Shown here: positions 9,128 to 17,046 of the stretch, piece after piece
How positions within the stretch are numbered: position 1 is the first letter of the stretch
How the letters are laid out: each line of letters opens with the position of its first letter
Assembly: GCA_947493215.1 (NCBI GenBank)
Contig: CANLQE010000002.1
Coordinates: 330,001 to 364,849, forward strand
Reading direction: 5' to 3'
DNA: 34,849 bases
Origin: an uncultured Sphingomonadaceae bacterium
GTDB lineage: Bacteria; Pseudomonadota; Alphaproteobacteria; Sphingomonadales; Sphingomonadaceae
Notes under the pieces: generated by a model
The model's input: only the letters and a program-made list of their open reading frames with translations
Databases searched by the model: none
Told to the model about the DNA's origin: nothing
Translations under genes and position numbers: made by a program

Positions 9128-10294
9128 CTAGCCCTCTTGGATATGAACCGGAAAACCGCCTTCAGGATAGGGCATGATCATCTTGCCATCTGGCCCAGAG
9201 GTAAAGGTTGTTTGCGTTGGATAGGCAAACTCCAAGCCTTCCTCATTAAATTTTTGAAGGATAGCCAAGCCGATTTTGTGGCGTCCCTCATAGACCACTT
9301 CGTAGTCGCTGCTCATAATATCAAAATCAAGTTCGAAATTGATCGAACTGTCACCAAAACCGACAAAGCCGGATCGGACAAAACGGGCACCATTTTCTTC
9401 AACAATATCTTTTAGCAAGTCGGGAATACGTCGCGCGTCATCTGGGTTGGTCTGGTAGATCACGCCAATGCCATAGCGCGTCCGGCGGCGGCCCAATCGG
9501 GTGAGATTGGTAATCTCCTTGTCGAGCAAATTGGTGTTGGAAATGATGATTTCCTCCCCCGTGATAGCGCGAAGCCGGGTGCTTTTGAGACCGATTTCCT
9601 CAATTTTTCCCGTGGTATTGTCGTAGCTGATAAACTCGCCGCGCCGGAACGGCTTGTCGAAGATGATCGACAGTGCTGCAAACAAGTCCGAAAATATCCC
9701 CTGAGCCGCCAGACCAATGGCGATACCGCCGACACCTAGCCCAGCGACCAAGCCGGTCACATCCACCCCGAGATTGTCGAGTATGACAATGGTGGCAATC
9801 GCAAAGATCACGCAGGTTACCAGCAGCCGGATCAACGACATCGCGCTCTGCAAGGTATCGCTTTGGTTCGGATCAGCGGACAATTTGCGGGTAAAAAAAC
9901 CAAGGATCAATTCACGCAGCCAGATAGCGACCTGCACCACGACAGAAATTGTGAACAAAAACCCGACGGTCCGAACAACACCATCCGGCGCATTGGAATA
10001 GCTTGCGACCAGTTGGGCAGAGACCATGAACATGAAAAATTTGCTGGTCCGGGCTATCGCCTGTGTGATGATCGCGCGATAGCCGATCAGCCCTTCATTG
10101 TTGCGCACCTGTCGAGCGGCGTATCGCTTGATGGCTCCGAGCAGCAAGAATATGAGCGTGCCGATAGCGATAGTCACAAGCAGTTCCACATAGTGACTGC
10201 CCAGCCATTCCAAGCCTTCGTCAAACAATCGCATCATCGAAAGATCTTCGTCAATTGCGAACGGAACGGGCGTATTGTCGGTGGAGATTGCCAT
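9128..10294 (-). CDS. Small-conductance mechanosensitive channel, MscS family
   Basis: 388 residues. A soluble N-terminus of about 35 residues is followed by roughly four hydrophobic segments between residues 36 and 185 and then the pore-lining TM3 with GLGVGGIAIGLAAQGIFSDL, which carries the Gly/Ala packing pattern of MscS. The beta domain follows (KPFRRGEFISYDNTTGKIEE and LKSTRLRAITGEEIIISN), then the alpha/beta C-terminal domain ending with VHIQEG. MscS channels open on membrane tension and release osmolytes during hypo-osmotic shock; the location is the inner membrane. Slightly longer than E. coli MscS because of extra N-terminal membrane segments. Confidence 0.92.
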   Translation of the reverse strand: MAISTDNTPVPFAIDEDLSMMRLFDEGLEWLGSHYVELLVTIAIGTLIFLLLGAIKRYAARQVRNNEGLIGYRAIITQAIARTSKFFMFMVSAQLVASYSNAPDGVVRTVGFLFTISVVVQVAIWLRELILGFFTRKLSADPNQSDTLQSAMSLIRLLVTCVIFAIATIVILDNLGVDVTGLVAGLGVGGIAIGLAAQGIFSDLFAALSIIFDKPFRRGEFISYDNTTGKIEEIGLKSTRLRAITGEEIIISNTNLLDKEITNLTRLGRRRTRYGIGVIYQTNPDDARRIPDLLKDIVEENGARFVRSGFVGFGDSSINFELDFDIMSSDYEVVYEGRHKIGLAILQKFNEEGLEFAYPTQTTFTSGPDGKMIMPYPEGGFPVHIQEG

Positions 10295-10355
10295 GTCATG
10301 ATGCGCTAATGGTCGCCGCCGCCAATGGCAAGTGGTCTGATTTCAAGACGAGCCA

Positions 10356-11156
10356 TTACTGCGGCCTATGCGCATGGATCAGAAATTCGATATTGCCCTT
10401 TGGCCCGGTAATTGGGCTTTGCGATATACCGGTGACATTCCAACCTTTACCGGTTAGCCAGTCACGGACTTTTTCGCAAACTTGGTCATGCACGGCGGCA
10501 TCGCGGACCACGCCACCTTTGCCAACATCGGCCCGCTCGGCCTCAAATTGCGGCTTGATCAACGCGACCAGCTGCGCGCCCGGTTTGACAAAGCTCATCG
10601 GTCGTTCGAGCACTTTGGTCAGCGAGATGAAACTGGCATCGCACACAATGAGATCGATCGGTTCCGAGATATGTTCCGCCGTCAATATCCGTGCGCTGGT
10701 CTGTTCATGGACAACCACTCGCTCGTCCTGACGCAATTTCCATGCAAGCTGGTTGGTGCCGCTATCCACCGCGTAAACTTTTGTCGCACCTCGGCTCAAC
10801 AAGACATCGGTGAAGCCGCCAGTGCTGCTGCCCACATCAATCGCGGTCATGTCGGTCACAGCGATGTCGAAATGATCCAGCGCGTGATTCAGTTTGATCC
10901 CGCCGCGCGAGACCCAGGGATGGTCCTTGCCTTTTAGGTCGACGATTATGTCATTGAGATATTTCTGACCGGGCTTGTCGACCTTTTGATCACCCACGGT
11001 GACCAGCCCCGCCATGATATAGGCCTGCGCCTTGGCGCGGCTTTCCGCAAGACCGCGATCGACCAATATCTGGTCGATCCTCAGCTTTGCAGGTTTTGAC
11101 TTGCCCACCTCTGTGGGTGGTGCGGTTTTCGCTGGGCGAGTATCATCTTGGGCCAT
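10356..11156 (-). CDS. tlyA: TlyA-family rRNA (cytidine-2'-O)-methyltransferase/hemolysin-like protein
   Basis: 266 residues: a charged N-terminal extension of about 22 residues, an S4 RNA-binding domain (LRIDQILVDRGLAESRAKAQ and AYIMAGLVTVGDQKVDKPGQ), then an FtsJ-like SAM-dependent methyltransferase. The SAM motif is DVGSSTGGFTDVLLSRGA, followed by VYAVDSGTNQLAWKL and the strand LIVCDASFISLTKVLE; the K in LIKPQFEA and the conserved GPKGNIEFLI end complete the family pattern. TlyA homologues 2'-O-methylate cytidines in rRNA. The symbol is given on family resemblance. It diverges from the lipoprotein gene at 11206 with about 50 bp between starts. Confidence 0.9.
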   Translation of the reverse strand: MAQDDTRPAKTAPPTEVGKSKPAKLRIDQILVDRGLAESRAKAQAYIMAGLVTVGDQKVDKPGQKYLNDIIVDLKGKDHPWVSRGGIKLNHALDHFDIAVTDMTAIDVGSSTGGFTDVLLSRGATKVYAVDSGTNQLAWKLRQDERVVVHEQTSARILTAEHISEPIDLIVCDASFISLTKVLERPMSFVKPGAQLVALIKPQFEAERADVGKGGVVRDAAVHDQVCEKVRDWLTGKGWNVTGISQSPITGPKGNIEFLIHAHRPQ

Positions 11157-11205
11157 ATAAAAATGGGACTAGCCGAAGCTCATGCTTTTGACCATATTCC
11201 ATCTC

Positions 11206-11769
11206 ATGAGAATCACTTTTGCCTTTTCCGCCATATTGTTAGCGTCCGGTTGTTCGGGTGTGGTGCCAGCACCAACACCTGCGCCAACGCAAACCCCCGT
11301 ACCCGCACCAACTCCCGTGCCTACCCCGACTCCAGCGCCTACCCCGACGCCTGCGCCAGAACCGGTGAGCGGTGACTGGACGGATTGGCCGCTGGCACAG
11401 GGTGACTGGGTTTATCGCAAGGATGAGCGCGGCTCGATCGCGCTATTCGGTGCGCCCAATGCGGAAGCAGTTTTCATGATACGCTGTGATCAGGGGCGCA
11501 ATCAGCTTTTTTTATCTCGTGAAGGCGTCGTTGCTGATGGCGGCGCGCAAATGACGCTGCGGGCCAGTTCCGGCCTGCAAAGCTATCCCGCGCGTAACAG
11601 CGGCGGCCCCCTTAACTATGCCGCCATCGCCTTGCCGGTGAACGATTATATGATGGATCGGATTGCCTTTAGTCGCGGCCGGTTTGCGGTTGAAACAAGC
11701 GAATTGGCATCGCTCGCGATCCCGATCTGGCCTGAATTTACGCGCGTTGTTGAGGATTGCCGCAACTAG
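11206..11769 (+). CDS. Lipoprotein with Pro/Thr/Ala-rich linker, unknown function
   Basis: 187 residues from the ATG at 11206. The N-terminus is a lipoprotein signal ending in LLASGC with the lipidated Cys at residue 16. Residues 21-52 are a repetitive P-T-P-A / P-V-P linker, probably spanning periplasmic space or peptidoglycan. The globular part (about 55-187) contains GDWTDWPLAQGDWVYRKDER, FMIRCDQGRNQLFLSREG and two late cysteines; I recognise similarity in style to small sphingomonad lipoproteins but no named family. An upstream in-frame ATG at 11182 would add eight residues; the shorter form puts an Arg at position 2, as expected for a signal peptide, so I prefer it. No strong ribosome binding site is visible for either. 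Confidence 0.78.
   Translation: MRITFAFSAILLASGCSGVVPAPTPAPTQTPVPAPTPVPTPTPAPTPTPAPEPVSGDWTDWPLAQGDWVYRKDERGSIALFGAPNAEAVFMIRCDQGRNQLFLSREGVVADGGAQMTLRASSGLQSYPARNSGGPLNYAAIALPVNDYMMDRIAFSRGRFAVETSELASLAIPIWPEFTRVVEDCRN
11269..11361 (+). repeat. Degenerate tandem repeat encoding a Pro-Thr-rich linker
   Basis: A run of imperfect units of the type CCNACNCCNGCNCC and CCTACCCCGAC encodes alternating Pro-Thr, Pro-Ala and Pro-Val dipeptides just after the lipobox of the lipoprotein. Repeat-unit slippage could change linker length between strains. Confidence 0.7.
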
Positions 11770-11871
11770 CCGCATGTAGCGAACATTTCTCTGCCGGATG
11801 GTGGGGGTGATGCGATGAGATGGTCAGTCGCGGAACGCGATATTCTGACAGCAAATTAAAAAAATTCAAGT

Positions 11872-11917
11872 CTTGTTCGCATGGGCCGTTTGATTCACAT
11901 TCCAATTATCGAACAAG
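11872..11917 (+). promoter_or_regulatory. Inverted repeat upstream of the 11930 short ORF
   Basis: An 8-bp perfect inverted repeat, CTTGTTCG at 11872-11879 and CGAACAAG at 11910-11917, with a 30-bp spacer, ends two bases before the GGAG of the first start site of the short ORF. It could be a regulator site or a 5'-UTR stem. No convincing -35/-10 pair was found near it. Confidence 0.35.
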
Positions 11918-11929
11918 CGGAGATTTTCA

Positions 11930-12034
11930 ATGCAACAGTTCGTATCTTATCAACAAGCGAAAGGAGGTGGTCCGATGTCTCATGGTTCAGCACAGGGGTC
12001 GGAAAAATCCGTTCGGGGAGCAACTCTGATTTAA
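11930..12034 (+). CDS. Candidate short ORF (34 aa, or 19 aa from the internal start)
   Basis: The reading frame starts at an ATG (11930) with GGAG at 11919-11922, seven bases upstream, and encodes 34 residues beginning MQQFVSYQQAKGGGPMSHG. A second in-frame ATG at 11975 follows the strongest Shine-Dalgarno in the window (11960-11973) and would give a 19-residue peptide. The peptide is polar, Gly/Ser/Gln-rich, with no membrane segment or signal. I recognise no family. Immediately after the stop come a small hairpin (12051-12071) and a strong terminator (12082-12119), so start sites, ORF and terminator form a self-contained transcript of roughly 200 nt. It may be a real small protein, a leader peptide without a downstream gene, or an sRNA whose SD-like element does something else. 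Confidence 0.4.
   Translation: MQQFVSYQQAKGGGPMSHGSAQGSEKSVRGATLI
11960..11973 (+). promoter_or_regulatory. Exceptionally long Shine-Dalgarno / anti-16S element
   Basis: AAAGGAGGTGGTCC can pair with the 3' terminal 14 bases of bacterial 16S rRNA (GGATCACCTCCTTT) at every position if one G-U wobble is allowed. The core AGGAGG ends seven bases before the ATG at 11975, the optimal spacing. Most genes in this window have only 4-6 matching bases. Confidence 0.6.
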
Positions 12035-12081
12035 CGATCAGGCAACCCGGCAGCGGCACTTCCAACCGCTGACCCATGCTT

Positions 12082-12119
12082 AGAGGCTGTTGATCCAATC
12101 GCGATCGACAGCCTCTTTT
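12082..12119 (+). terminator. Strong intrinsic terminator
   Basis: A 14-bp stem (12082-12095 with 12103-12116, one G-U pair) closes a 7-base loop and is followed directly by TTTT and a further T-rich stretch (CATTTT). It is oriented for the plus strand and so would end the short transcript from about 11900. Its T-tract coincides with the last codon of the convergent DUF2721 gene. Read on the minus strand there is no T-tract, so it is not bidirectional. Confidence 0.8.
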
Positions 12120-12586
12120 CATTTTGGAGTGTCGCTTTTTTCGAGAAACTCCTCGCGGATCATGAAGTCTTTCACACCAATGCGTACTTCCCGCAAAAAC
12201 TGGATCAAAGCGATGGACAGCAAGCTCATCGCAATAATGAACGCGCCGGCTATAACCCCGGATAGATTTAAGCCGGTTAGCCCCATCACAAACAGCAATC
12301 CGATCAGACCGCAAGCGACGATCGCGCTGATCACGCTGAGAAAAATCGCACTGTTGACGATTTTGATCCGCAGCTGGAGATCGTGAAGTTCATCAACAAT
12401 ACACTGATGTTCATGACCTTCGGTTTCGTTGAATAATTCTTGCAAAATGCGAGATCGATCAATGATGCGCGCAAGCCGACCCGCAAACAGGCCTAACATG
12501 CCGCCAACAGCAACCAGCAGAAACGCCGGTGCGAGCGCCGTTTGCAGAGCTGTTACGATATCGCCGTGTCCCAATAGCTGTGTCAT
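12119..12586 (-). CDS. DUF2721 membrane protein
   Basis: 155 residues with three hydrophobic segments (about 16-35, 78-98 and 104-128). The first leads into FAGRLARIIDRSRILQ and the later IKIVNSAIFLSVISAIVACG, both characteristic of DUF2721. Inner-membrane protein of unknown role. It is the last gene of the run argH-lptM-lysA-cysG-like-DUF2721, 18 bp after the preceding gene, so probably in that operon. Upstream on the minus strand GGGGGAT lies about 4-9 bases before the ATG at 12586. Confidence 0.85.
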   Translation of the reverse strand: MTQLLGHGDIVTALQTALAPAFLLVAVGGMLGLFAGRLARIIDRSRILQELFNETEGHEHQCIVDELHDLQLRIKIVNSAIFLSVISAIVACGLIGLLFVMGLTGLNLSGVIAGAFIIAMSLLSIALIQFLREVRIGVKDFMIREEFLEKSDTPK

Positions 12587-12604
12587 TTCGATCCCCCGTT
12601 TTGA

Positions 12605-13375
12605 TCAGCCGTAGCGTATCACCAATGTCAATCCTGTGACCTGTGTCGCATCAAAGCTGTTCAACTCAAAGCGTTCTGCATCAGCACGGGCCCGCGTCAA
12701 AATGGCTTCGGGGACACCATTTTCTGCATAAATGGCATCGGCCTGCCCCAAGAGTCGGGCCTGCTTGATGGTCAAGTCATCTGGGTCCGCGCTTTGAAGC
12801 TTCAACTCGATCAATCCCGTGGGATTGCCAGCCGCCGGATCCGTCAGCCAAAGATCAACGGCCTCGGCATTTTGGTCGGTAAACGGGTCCAACGCCCCGC
12901 CGGGATTGAGCGCTGCATCAATTGCCCGGCGACGGTCGGCTCCCTCTGGCCAAAGGCGCTTGATCCGGTCGCGCGCGGCGAAAAGGCCGCTGGCGAGTTG
13001 CCCCAATCGTGCTGGCAGTATTTGTTCCAATCGTTGCCGTACGGCTTTCGCGAGCCCTGCGGAAGCACCACCTGTTCCGATGGCAATCAACACCGGGTCG
13101 CGGTCAACAATCGCCGGTGTGGTGTAATCGCAAAGCTGAGACCGGTCGACGGCATTGACCAGCAAGCCACGCGCTTTCAAGCGCGCTACCGCCGCTGCGG
13201 CTTCGTCATCATCTTCCAGGGCAACAACCGCTAGGGCAGCATCGGCCATTTCGTCATTGGTAGTGATTGCTCCAGCGCGTTCATAAAGCCGACGCTTGGC
13301 ATCCGCCATTTCTCCACTGCCGAGCAATATGACCTTGCGTCCTTCCAGCGTTACGAAAATGGGCAGCTGATCCAT
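12605..13375 (-). CDS. Precorrin-2 dehydrogenase/sirohydrochlorin ferrochelatase-like (CysG N-terminal type) with a vestigial SUMT segment
   Basis: 256 residues. Residues 1-110 form the NAD-dependent dehydrogenase half (PIFVTLEGRKVILLGSGEMA with G19-S-G21, later VNAVDRSQLCDYTTPAIVDR). Residues 110-180 match the CysG dimerisation/ferrochelatase part (IAIGTGGASAGLAKAVRQRL). The enzyme converts precorrin-2 to sirohydrochlorin and siroheme, the cofactor of sulfite and nitrite reductases. Residues 187-236 still align with the first 50 residues of a SUMT methyltransferase domain (LTIKQARLLGQADAIYAE, AILTRARADAERF), but the SAM-binding GAGPGD is replaced by QSADPD and the rest of that domain is absent. 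A separate uroporphyrinogen methyltransferase would be needed elsewhere. The gene lies 3 bp after lysA. Expected neighbours such as cysI are not here. Confidence 0.83.
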   Translation of the reverse strand: MDQLPIFVTLEGRKVILLGSGEMADAKRRLYERAGAITTNDEMADAALAVVALEDDDEAAAAVARLKARGLLVNAVDRSQLCDYTTPAIVDRDPVLIAIGTGGASAGLAKAVRQRLEQILPARLGQLASGLFAARDRIKRLWPEGADRRRAIDAALNPGGALDPFTDQNAEAVDLWLTDPAAGNPTGLIELKLQSADPDDLTIKQARLLGQADAIYAENGVPEAILTRARADAERFELNSFDATQVTGLTLVIRYG

Positions 13376-13378
13376 TAG

Positions 13379-14638
13379 TTATTTCAACCAGTCGGGCATA
13401 TTTTCGGCGGCCATGATGGTCGACGGCTCAATCCGCTCCGCCACCACCGCATATTTGTCGCCATCGACCAGCACTTCGGGCACCAGAGGGCGGCTGTTGT
13501 AGGTGTTCGCCATGGTCGCACCATAGGCACCAGCAGTACGGAATATGCCGAGATCATCGGTTTGGACCCGGTCTACGTCCCGTTCTTTGGCGAAGATATC
13601 GCTGCTCTCGCAAATCGGGCCAACAATGGATGCGGTCATGCTATCACCAGTGGGTTGCACGGCTTCAAAATGATGCCAGGCATCATAGATAGCGGGCCGC
13701 ATCAGATCGTTCATCGCCGCATCGACAATTACAAAGTCGCTGTTCACGCCGGGCTTGATACGGATAACCTGCGTCATCATCACGCCGCTATTTCCCGCAA
13801 TCACGCGGCCAGGCTCGAACATCAAGGTTACATCCCAGCCTTGGGTTACACGGGTGACCATCGAGCCATAATCAGCCGGACTTGGCGGATTCTCTTCCGG
13901 CCTATAGGGAACGCCAAGACCGCCGCCGAGATCGACATGGGTAATGGTGTGGCCCGCGCTGCGCAAATCGCTAACGAGCTGCCCCATACGGGTGTAGCAT
14001 TTTTCCAGCGGATCGAGGTTTTGCAGCTGGCTGCCAATATGCACCGCAACGCCGCGCAGGTTCAAGCCGTCCAGTTTGGATAGGCGCGTAAAAATATCAG
14101 GCGCGACATCTATCGCGACGCCGAATTTATTCTCCGCTTTTCCTGTAGAGATTTTCGCGTGGGTCCCCGCATCGACATCAGGGTTGACGCGAAGCGTTGC
14201 CGAAGCTCGCTCACCACGAGCGGCCGCGATCTCAGCCAGCATCTGCCCTTCTTCCTCGGATTCGAGGTTAAACTGACCGATGCCTTTATCCAGGCCCAAC
14301 GTAAGTTCCGCGCGACTTTTGCCAACGCCGGAAAAGACAATATCCTCTGCCTTCATGCCCGCTGCTAACGCCCGTTCCAACTCCCCGCCGGACACCACAT
14401 CGGCGCCATAGCCTTGATTTGCGAGAATTTTCAGCACCGCTAGATTGGGATTCGATTTGACGGCAAAGGCGAGATGGATTTTGCCAGCATCTTTCAGTCC
14501 TTCGCGAAAAACGCGGGCATGACGTTCAAGCGTGGCGCGGGAATAAACGTAAACGGGTGTGCCGACCTGATCGGCAATAGTCGGGAGCGCAACATCTTCG
14601 GCATGCAGCACGCCATCTTTAAGTTGAAAATGGTCCAT
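13379..14638 (-). CDS. lysA: Diaminopimelate decarboxylase
   Basis: 419 residues, full length. The PLP lysine is Lys61 in LAFAVKSNPNLAVLKIL. Further family motifs are HIGSQ, the glycine-rich phosphate-binding DLGGGLGVPY, EPGRVIAGNSGV and the active-site GPICESSDIFAKER at about residue 345, where the Cys and Glu contact the substrate. It decarboxylates meso-diaminopimelate to L-lysine in the cytoplasm. The start at 14638 gives the usual short N-terminus MDHFQLKDG. It is flanked upstream by the LptM-like lipoprotein gene (41 bp gap) and downstream by the CysG-like gene (3 bp). Confidence 0.97.
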   Translation of the reverse strand: MDHFQLKDGVLHAEDVALPTIADQVGTPVYVYSRATLERHARVFREGLKDAGKIHLAFAVKSNPNLAVLKILANQGYGADVVSGGELERALAAGMKAEDIVFSGVGKSRAELTLGLDKGIGQFNLESEEEGQMLAEIAAARGERASATLRVNPDVDAGTHAKISTGKAENKFGVAIDVAPDIFTRLSKLDGLNLRGVAVHIGSQLQNLDPLEKCYTRMGQLVSDLRSAGHTITHVDLGGGLGVPYRPEENPPSPADYGSMVTRVTQGWDVTLMFEPGRVIAGNSGVMMTQVIRIKPGVNSDFVIVDAAMNDLMRPAIYDAWHHFEAVQPTGDSMTASIVGPICESSDIFAKERDVDRVQTDDLGIFRTAGAYGATMANTYNSRPLVPEVLVDGDKYAVVAERIEPSTIMAAENMPDWLK

Positions 14639-14679
14639 CTAGCGAGGCTTTCGGATTTAGGTAGTGGAGAAAACGAGGT

Positions 14680-14928
14680 TTAACCGGGCGGCGGCAGGTC
14701 GAATTTATCATCCTGCCGTTTCTCCGAGCGGCGCAGCAATTCGTCGCTGCGCTCGGGCTGGGCCTGCGTGCTTGGGGTGATCAATTCTTCGCCGGTGGGC
14801 CTTTCTGCCTCACCATAGACGGGCGCCGGCAGCGACTGCCCCTTGGGCGGTTGCAATGACCCGCGATTACCGCAAGCCGACAGAATTGCGAGCGACGCTA
14901 TGGCCGCCATTTTCATATAATTGTTCAT
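14680..14928 (-). CDS. LptM-like small lipoprotein
   Basis: 82 residues. Lipoprotein signal with LAILSAC and the lipidated Cys at residue 19, followed by [16 protein letters not shown], which resembles the C-G-x-K/R-G-x-L-x-P start of mature LptM (YifL), a lipoprotein that helps maturation of the LptD outer-membrane LPS translocon in E. coli. The remainder is polar, Pro/Glu-rich and probably disordered. The start overlaps the argH stop by 4 bp. Position between argH and a lysine-pathway gene mirrors E. coli yifL next to dapF. Function is inferred from the N-terminal motif and context only. Confidence 0.75.
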   Translation of the reverse strand: MNNYMKMAAIASLAILSACGNRGSLQPPKGQSLPAPVYGEAERPTGEELITPSTQAQPERSDELLRRSEKRQDDKFDLPPPG

Positions 14929-16295
14929 AGGCGATTCGTCTGTTCAAGCATCATAATCTGATGTCTTACCTGCTCTGGCGCGGTTCCGCCATAGCTGGTC
15001 CGGCTGGCGACAGACCCTTCGACGCTTAAATCTGGCATGTCATGGCCCTCCACCCGAGCATCAATAGCAGTAAGATCAGCAGGAGTGAGGTCTGCGAGAC
15101 CGCATTCGCGTTCTTCGCAAAGCTTGACGGCAGCTCCAGTAATGTGGTGCGCTTCACGAAACGGAATATTGACGGCCCGCACCAACCAGTCAGCAAGATC
15201 GGTCGCGGTGGAAAAACCGCTGTCAGCAGCTGCGCGCATCTGTTCGGGTACAAAGGTTACGCTCTCGATAATACCTGTCATTGCGGCAAGCGACAGCCCG
15301 AGCAGGTCATGCGCCTCAAACACGGGCGGTTTATCATCCTGCATATCCTTGGAATAAGCCAGCGGCAGGCCCTTCATAGTCATCATCAATGCGTTCAGGC
15401 ATCCGGTGATGCGTCCGGCATGACCGCGCACCAGTTCGGCAGCATCCGGATTGCGTTTTTGCGGCATGATCGAGCTGCCGGTCGACCATTGGTCGGACAG
15501 TTTTACAAAACCAAAGGGCTGAGACGCCCAGATGATGATTTCTTCTGCGAGCCGCGACAAGTGCAAGGCGGTTTGCGATGCTGCCATCAAATAATCGAGC
15601 GCGAAATCACGGTCTGACACACTGTCCATCGAGTTAGCGGTCGCGGTTCCAAAATCCAAAGTCTCTGCAGTCATTTGCCGGTCGTTGGAAAAACCGGTCC
15701 CAGCCAGCGCGGCGGCACCCAGCGGGCATTGATCCAGACGCTGCTTAGCCGCCCAGAACCGGCTGCTATCACGCGCGAACATCTCGTAGTAGGCAAGCAG
15801 ATGATGACCCATGGTAATCGGCTGCGCGACCTGCAAATGGGTAAACCCCGGCATGATCGTATCAGCCTGTTCTTTTGCGCGAGCGATCAAAGCCTCGCGC
15901 AATTCCCACAGGCCGTTGGAAACCTCATCCATCGCATCGCGCACCCACAGGCGAAAGGACGTCGCGACCTGATCATTGCGCGAACGCGCTGTATGAAGTC
16001 GCCCAGCCACGGGACCAACAATCTCGGTTAGCCGGGCCTCGATGGTCATGTGAATATCTTCAAGGTCCAGATTCTCCGGGACGCCATCCGTTTCATATTC
16101 TTGCACGATCTGGTTGAGGCCTTCGATAATCTTGGTGGCATCTTCCGCCTCAACAATGCCTTGTTTCGCCAGCATGCCGACATGGGCGAGTGAGGCGCGA
16201 ATATCCTGGCGCCATAATTTCTTGTCGAATGGGATAGAGGCGTTTATCTCGCGCATGATTGATGAAGGGCCATCGGCAAATCTGCCGCCCCACAT
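14925..16295 (-). CDS. argH: Argininosuccinate lyase
   Basis: 456 residues from the ATG at 16295, where the protein begins [14 protein letters not shown] as ArgH proteins do. The superfamily signature [15 protein letters not shown] is present around residues 275-290, the [11 protein letters not shown] active-site loop around 105-115, and [12 protein letters not shown] around 150-160. It splits argininosuccinate into arginine and fumarate. The frame stays open for another 105 codons upstream, but that stretch is not ArgH-like and runs antisense through the divergent TlpA-like gene, so it is rejected. The chosen ATG has no clear Shine-Dalgarno. It appears to be the first gene of the minus-strand group ending at 12119. 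Confidence 0.96.
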   Translation of the reverse strand: MWGGRFADGPSSIMREINASIPFDKKLWRQDIRASLAHVGMLAKQGIVEAEDATKIIEGLNQIVQEYETDGVPENLDLEDIHMTIEARLTEIVGPVAGRLHTARSRNDQVATSFRLWVRDAMDEVSNGLWELREALIARAKEQADTIMPGFTHLQVAQPITMGHHLLAYYEMFARDSSRFWAAKQRLDQCPLGAAALAGTGFSNDRQMTAETLDFGTATANSMDSVSDRDFALDYLMAASQTALHLSRLAEEIIIWASQPFGFVKLSDQWSTGSSIMPQKRNPDAAELVRGHAGRITGCLNALMMTMKGLPLAYSKDMQDDKPPVFEAHDLLGLSLAAMTGIIESVTFVPEQMRAAADSGFSTATDLADWLVRAVNIPFREAHHITGAAVKLCEERECGLADLTPADLTAIDARVEGHDMPDLSVEGSVASRTSYGGTAPEQVRHQIMMLEQTNRL

Positions 16296-16338
16296 CGTGT
16301 TAGAACTCTGACTGTTGGAATCTGATGTGCGATTAGTG

Positions 16339-16917
16339 ATGCGATTATTCCTGTTTCTAAGCTTACCGGCAATGCTTGTTGCTTGCGATAAGCAATCTGA
16401 TGGAGCGGAGCAAGTTAATGATGGTGCTACAGAAGGTGAGACCATCGAAAGCGATAGCGGCCTGGTCGGCCGTCTTGATATTTCGCAGCGTGGCAGCGCG
16501 ATGGTCGATACGCCTTTCAAGGACCCCGAAGGCAATACTGTAAACTTGTCAGACTTTATCGGCAAACCGGTATTGGTGAACATCTGGGCAACCTGGTGCG
16601 CACCCTGCATTGTTGAGATGCCGATGCTGGATCAACTGGCTGCGCGCGAGAAAGACCGGATGAAAGTGCTCGTCGTATCTCAGGACATTCAAGGCGCCGA
16701 GAAAGTCGATCCGTTTTTTGCACAGGCGGATTTCAACGAACTCGAGGCCTATACCGATCAGGAAAACGGGTTGAGTTTTGGATTCGGATCCGGGCTGATG
16801 CCAACCACCGTACTTTATGATGCCAGCGGAAAAGAAGTGTGGCGCGTCATCGGTGCAATGGATTGGGATGGCGCGCGTGCGGCGATGTTGATGGAAGAGA
16901 CGCTGGCGGAAGGGTGA
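16339..16917 (+). CDS. TlpA-like thiol:disulfide oxidoreductase lipoprotein
   Basis: 192 residues. [16 protein letters not shown] is a lipoprotein signal with Cys16 as the lipidation site. After an acidic linker comes the thioredoxin-like domain: [20 protein letters not shown] with the redox pair WCAPC at residues 86-90 and the cis-Pro loop MPTTVLYD. Such proteins reduce periplasmic disulfides, for example during cytochrome c maturation. GTG at 16336 or TTG at 16315 are alternative starts, but the ATG gives the best signal peptide. The gene diverges from argH, leaving 43 bp for both promoters. Confidence 0.9.
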   Translation: MRLFLFLSLPAMLVACDKQSDGAEQVNDGATEGETIESDSGLVGRLDISQRGSAMVDTPFKDPEGNTVNLSDFIGKPVLVNIWATWCAPCIVEMPMLDQLAAREKDRMKVLVVSQDIQGAEKVDPFFAQADFNELEAYTDQENGLSFGFGSGLMPTTVLYDASGKEVWRVIGAMDWDGARAAMLMEETLAEG

Positions 16918-16923
16918 GAAGAG

Positions 16924-16970
16924 ATTTTTTGGGGTCGCCCGTCCGGCAGACGGGCTCTGGTCTCAAAAAA

Positions 16971-16971
<1 letters not shown>
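16924..16971. other. Nested inverted repeat between tlpA-like gene and tRNA-Val
   Basis: Inner arms GCCCGTC (16937-16943) and GACGGGC (16949-16955) close a 5-base loop; outer arms ATTTTTTG (16924-16931) and CAAAAAAT (16964-16971) are also complementary. The T-run is on the wrong side for a standard plus-strand terminator. On the minus strand a T6 directly follows the tRNA CCA. It could end transcription from either side but does not fit the textbook pattern. Confidence 0.45.

Positions 16972-17046
<75 letters not shown>

Noticed and set aside
11820-12029. Alternative frames (69 and 63 codons) across the short-ORF unit
   Set aside because: No ribosome binding sites and they cross the inverted repeat; the frame starting at 11930 has two good initiation signals.
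15042-15617. Long plus-strand open frame opposite argH (191 codons)
   Set aside because: Antisense shadow without domain or ribosome binding site.
16296-16610. 105-codon N-terminal extension of argH
   Set aside because: It overlaps the divergent TlpA-like gene in antisense and has no ArgH similarity; the family begins at MWGGRF (16295).
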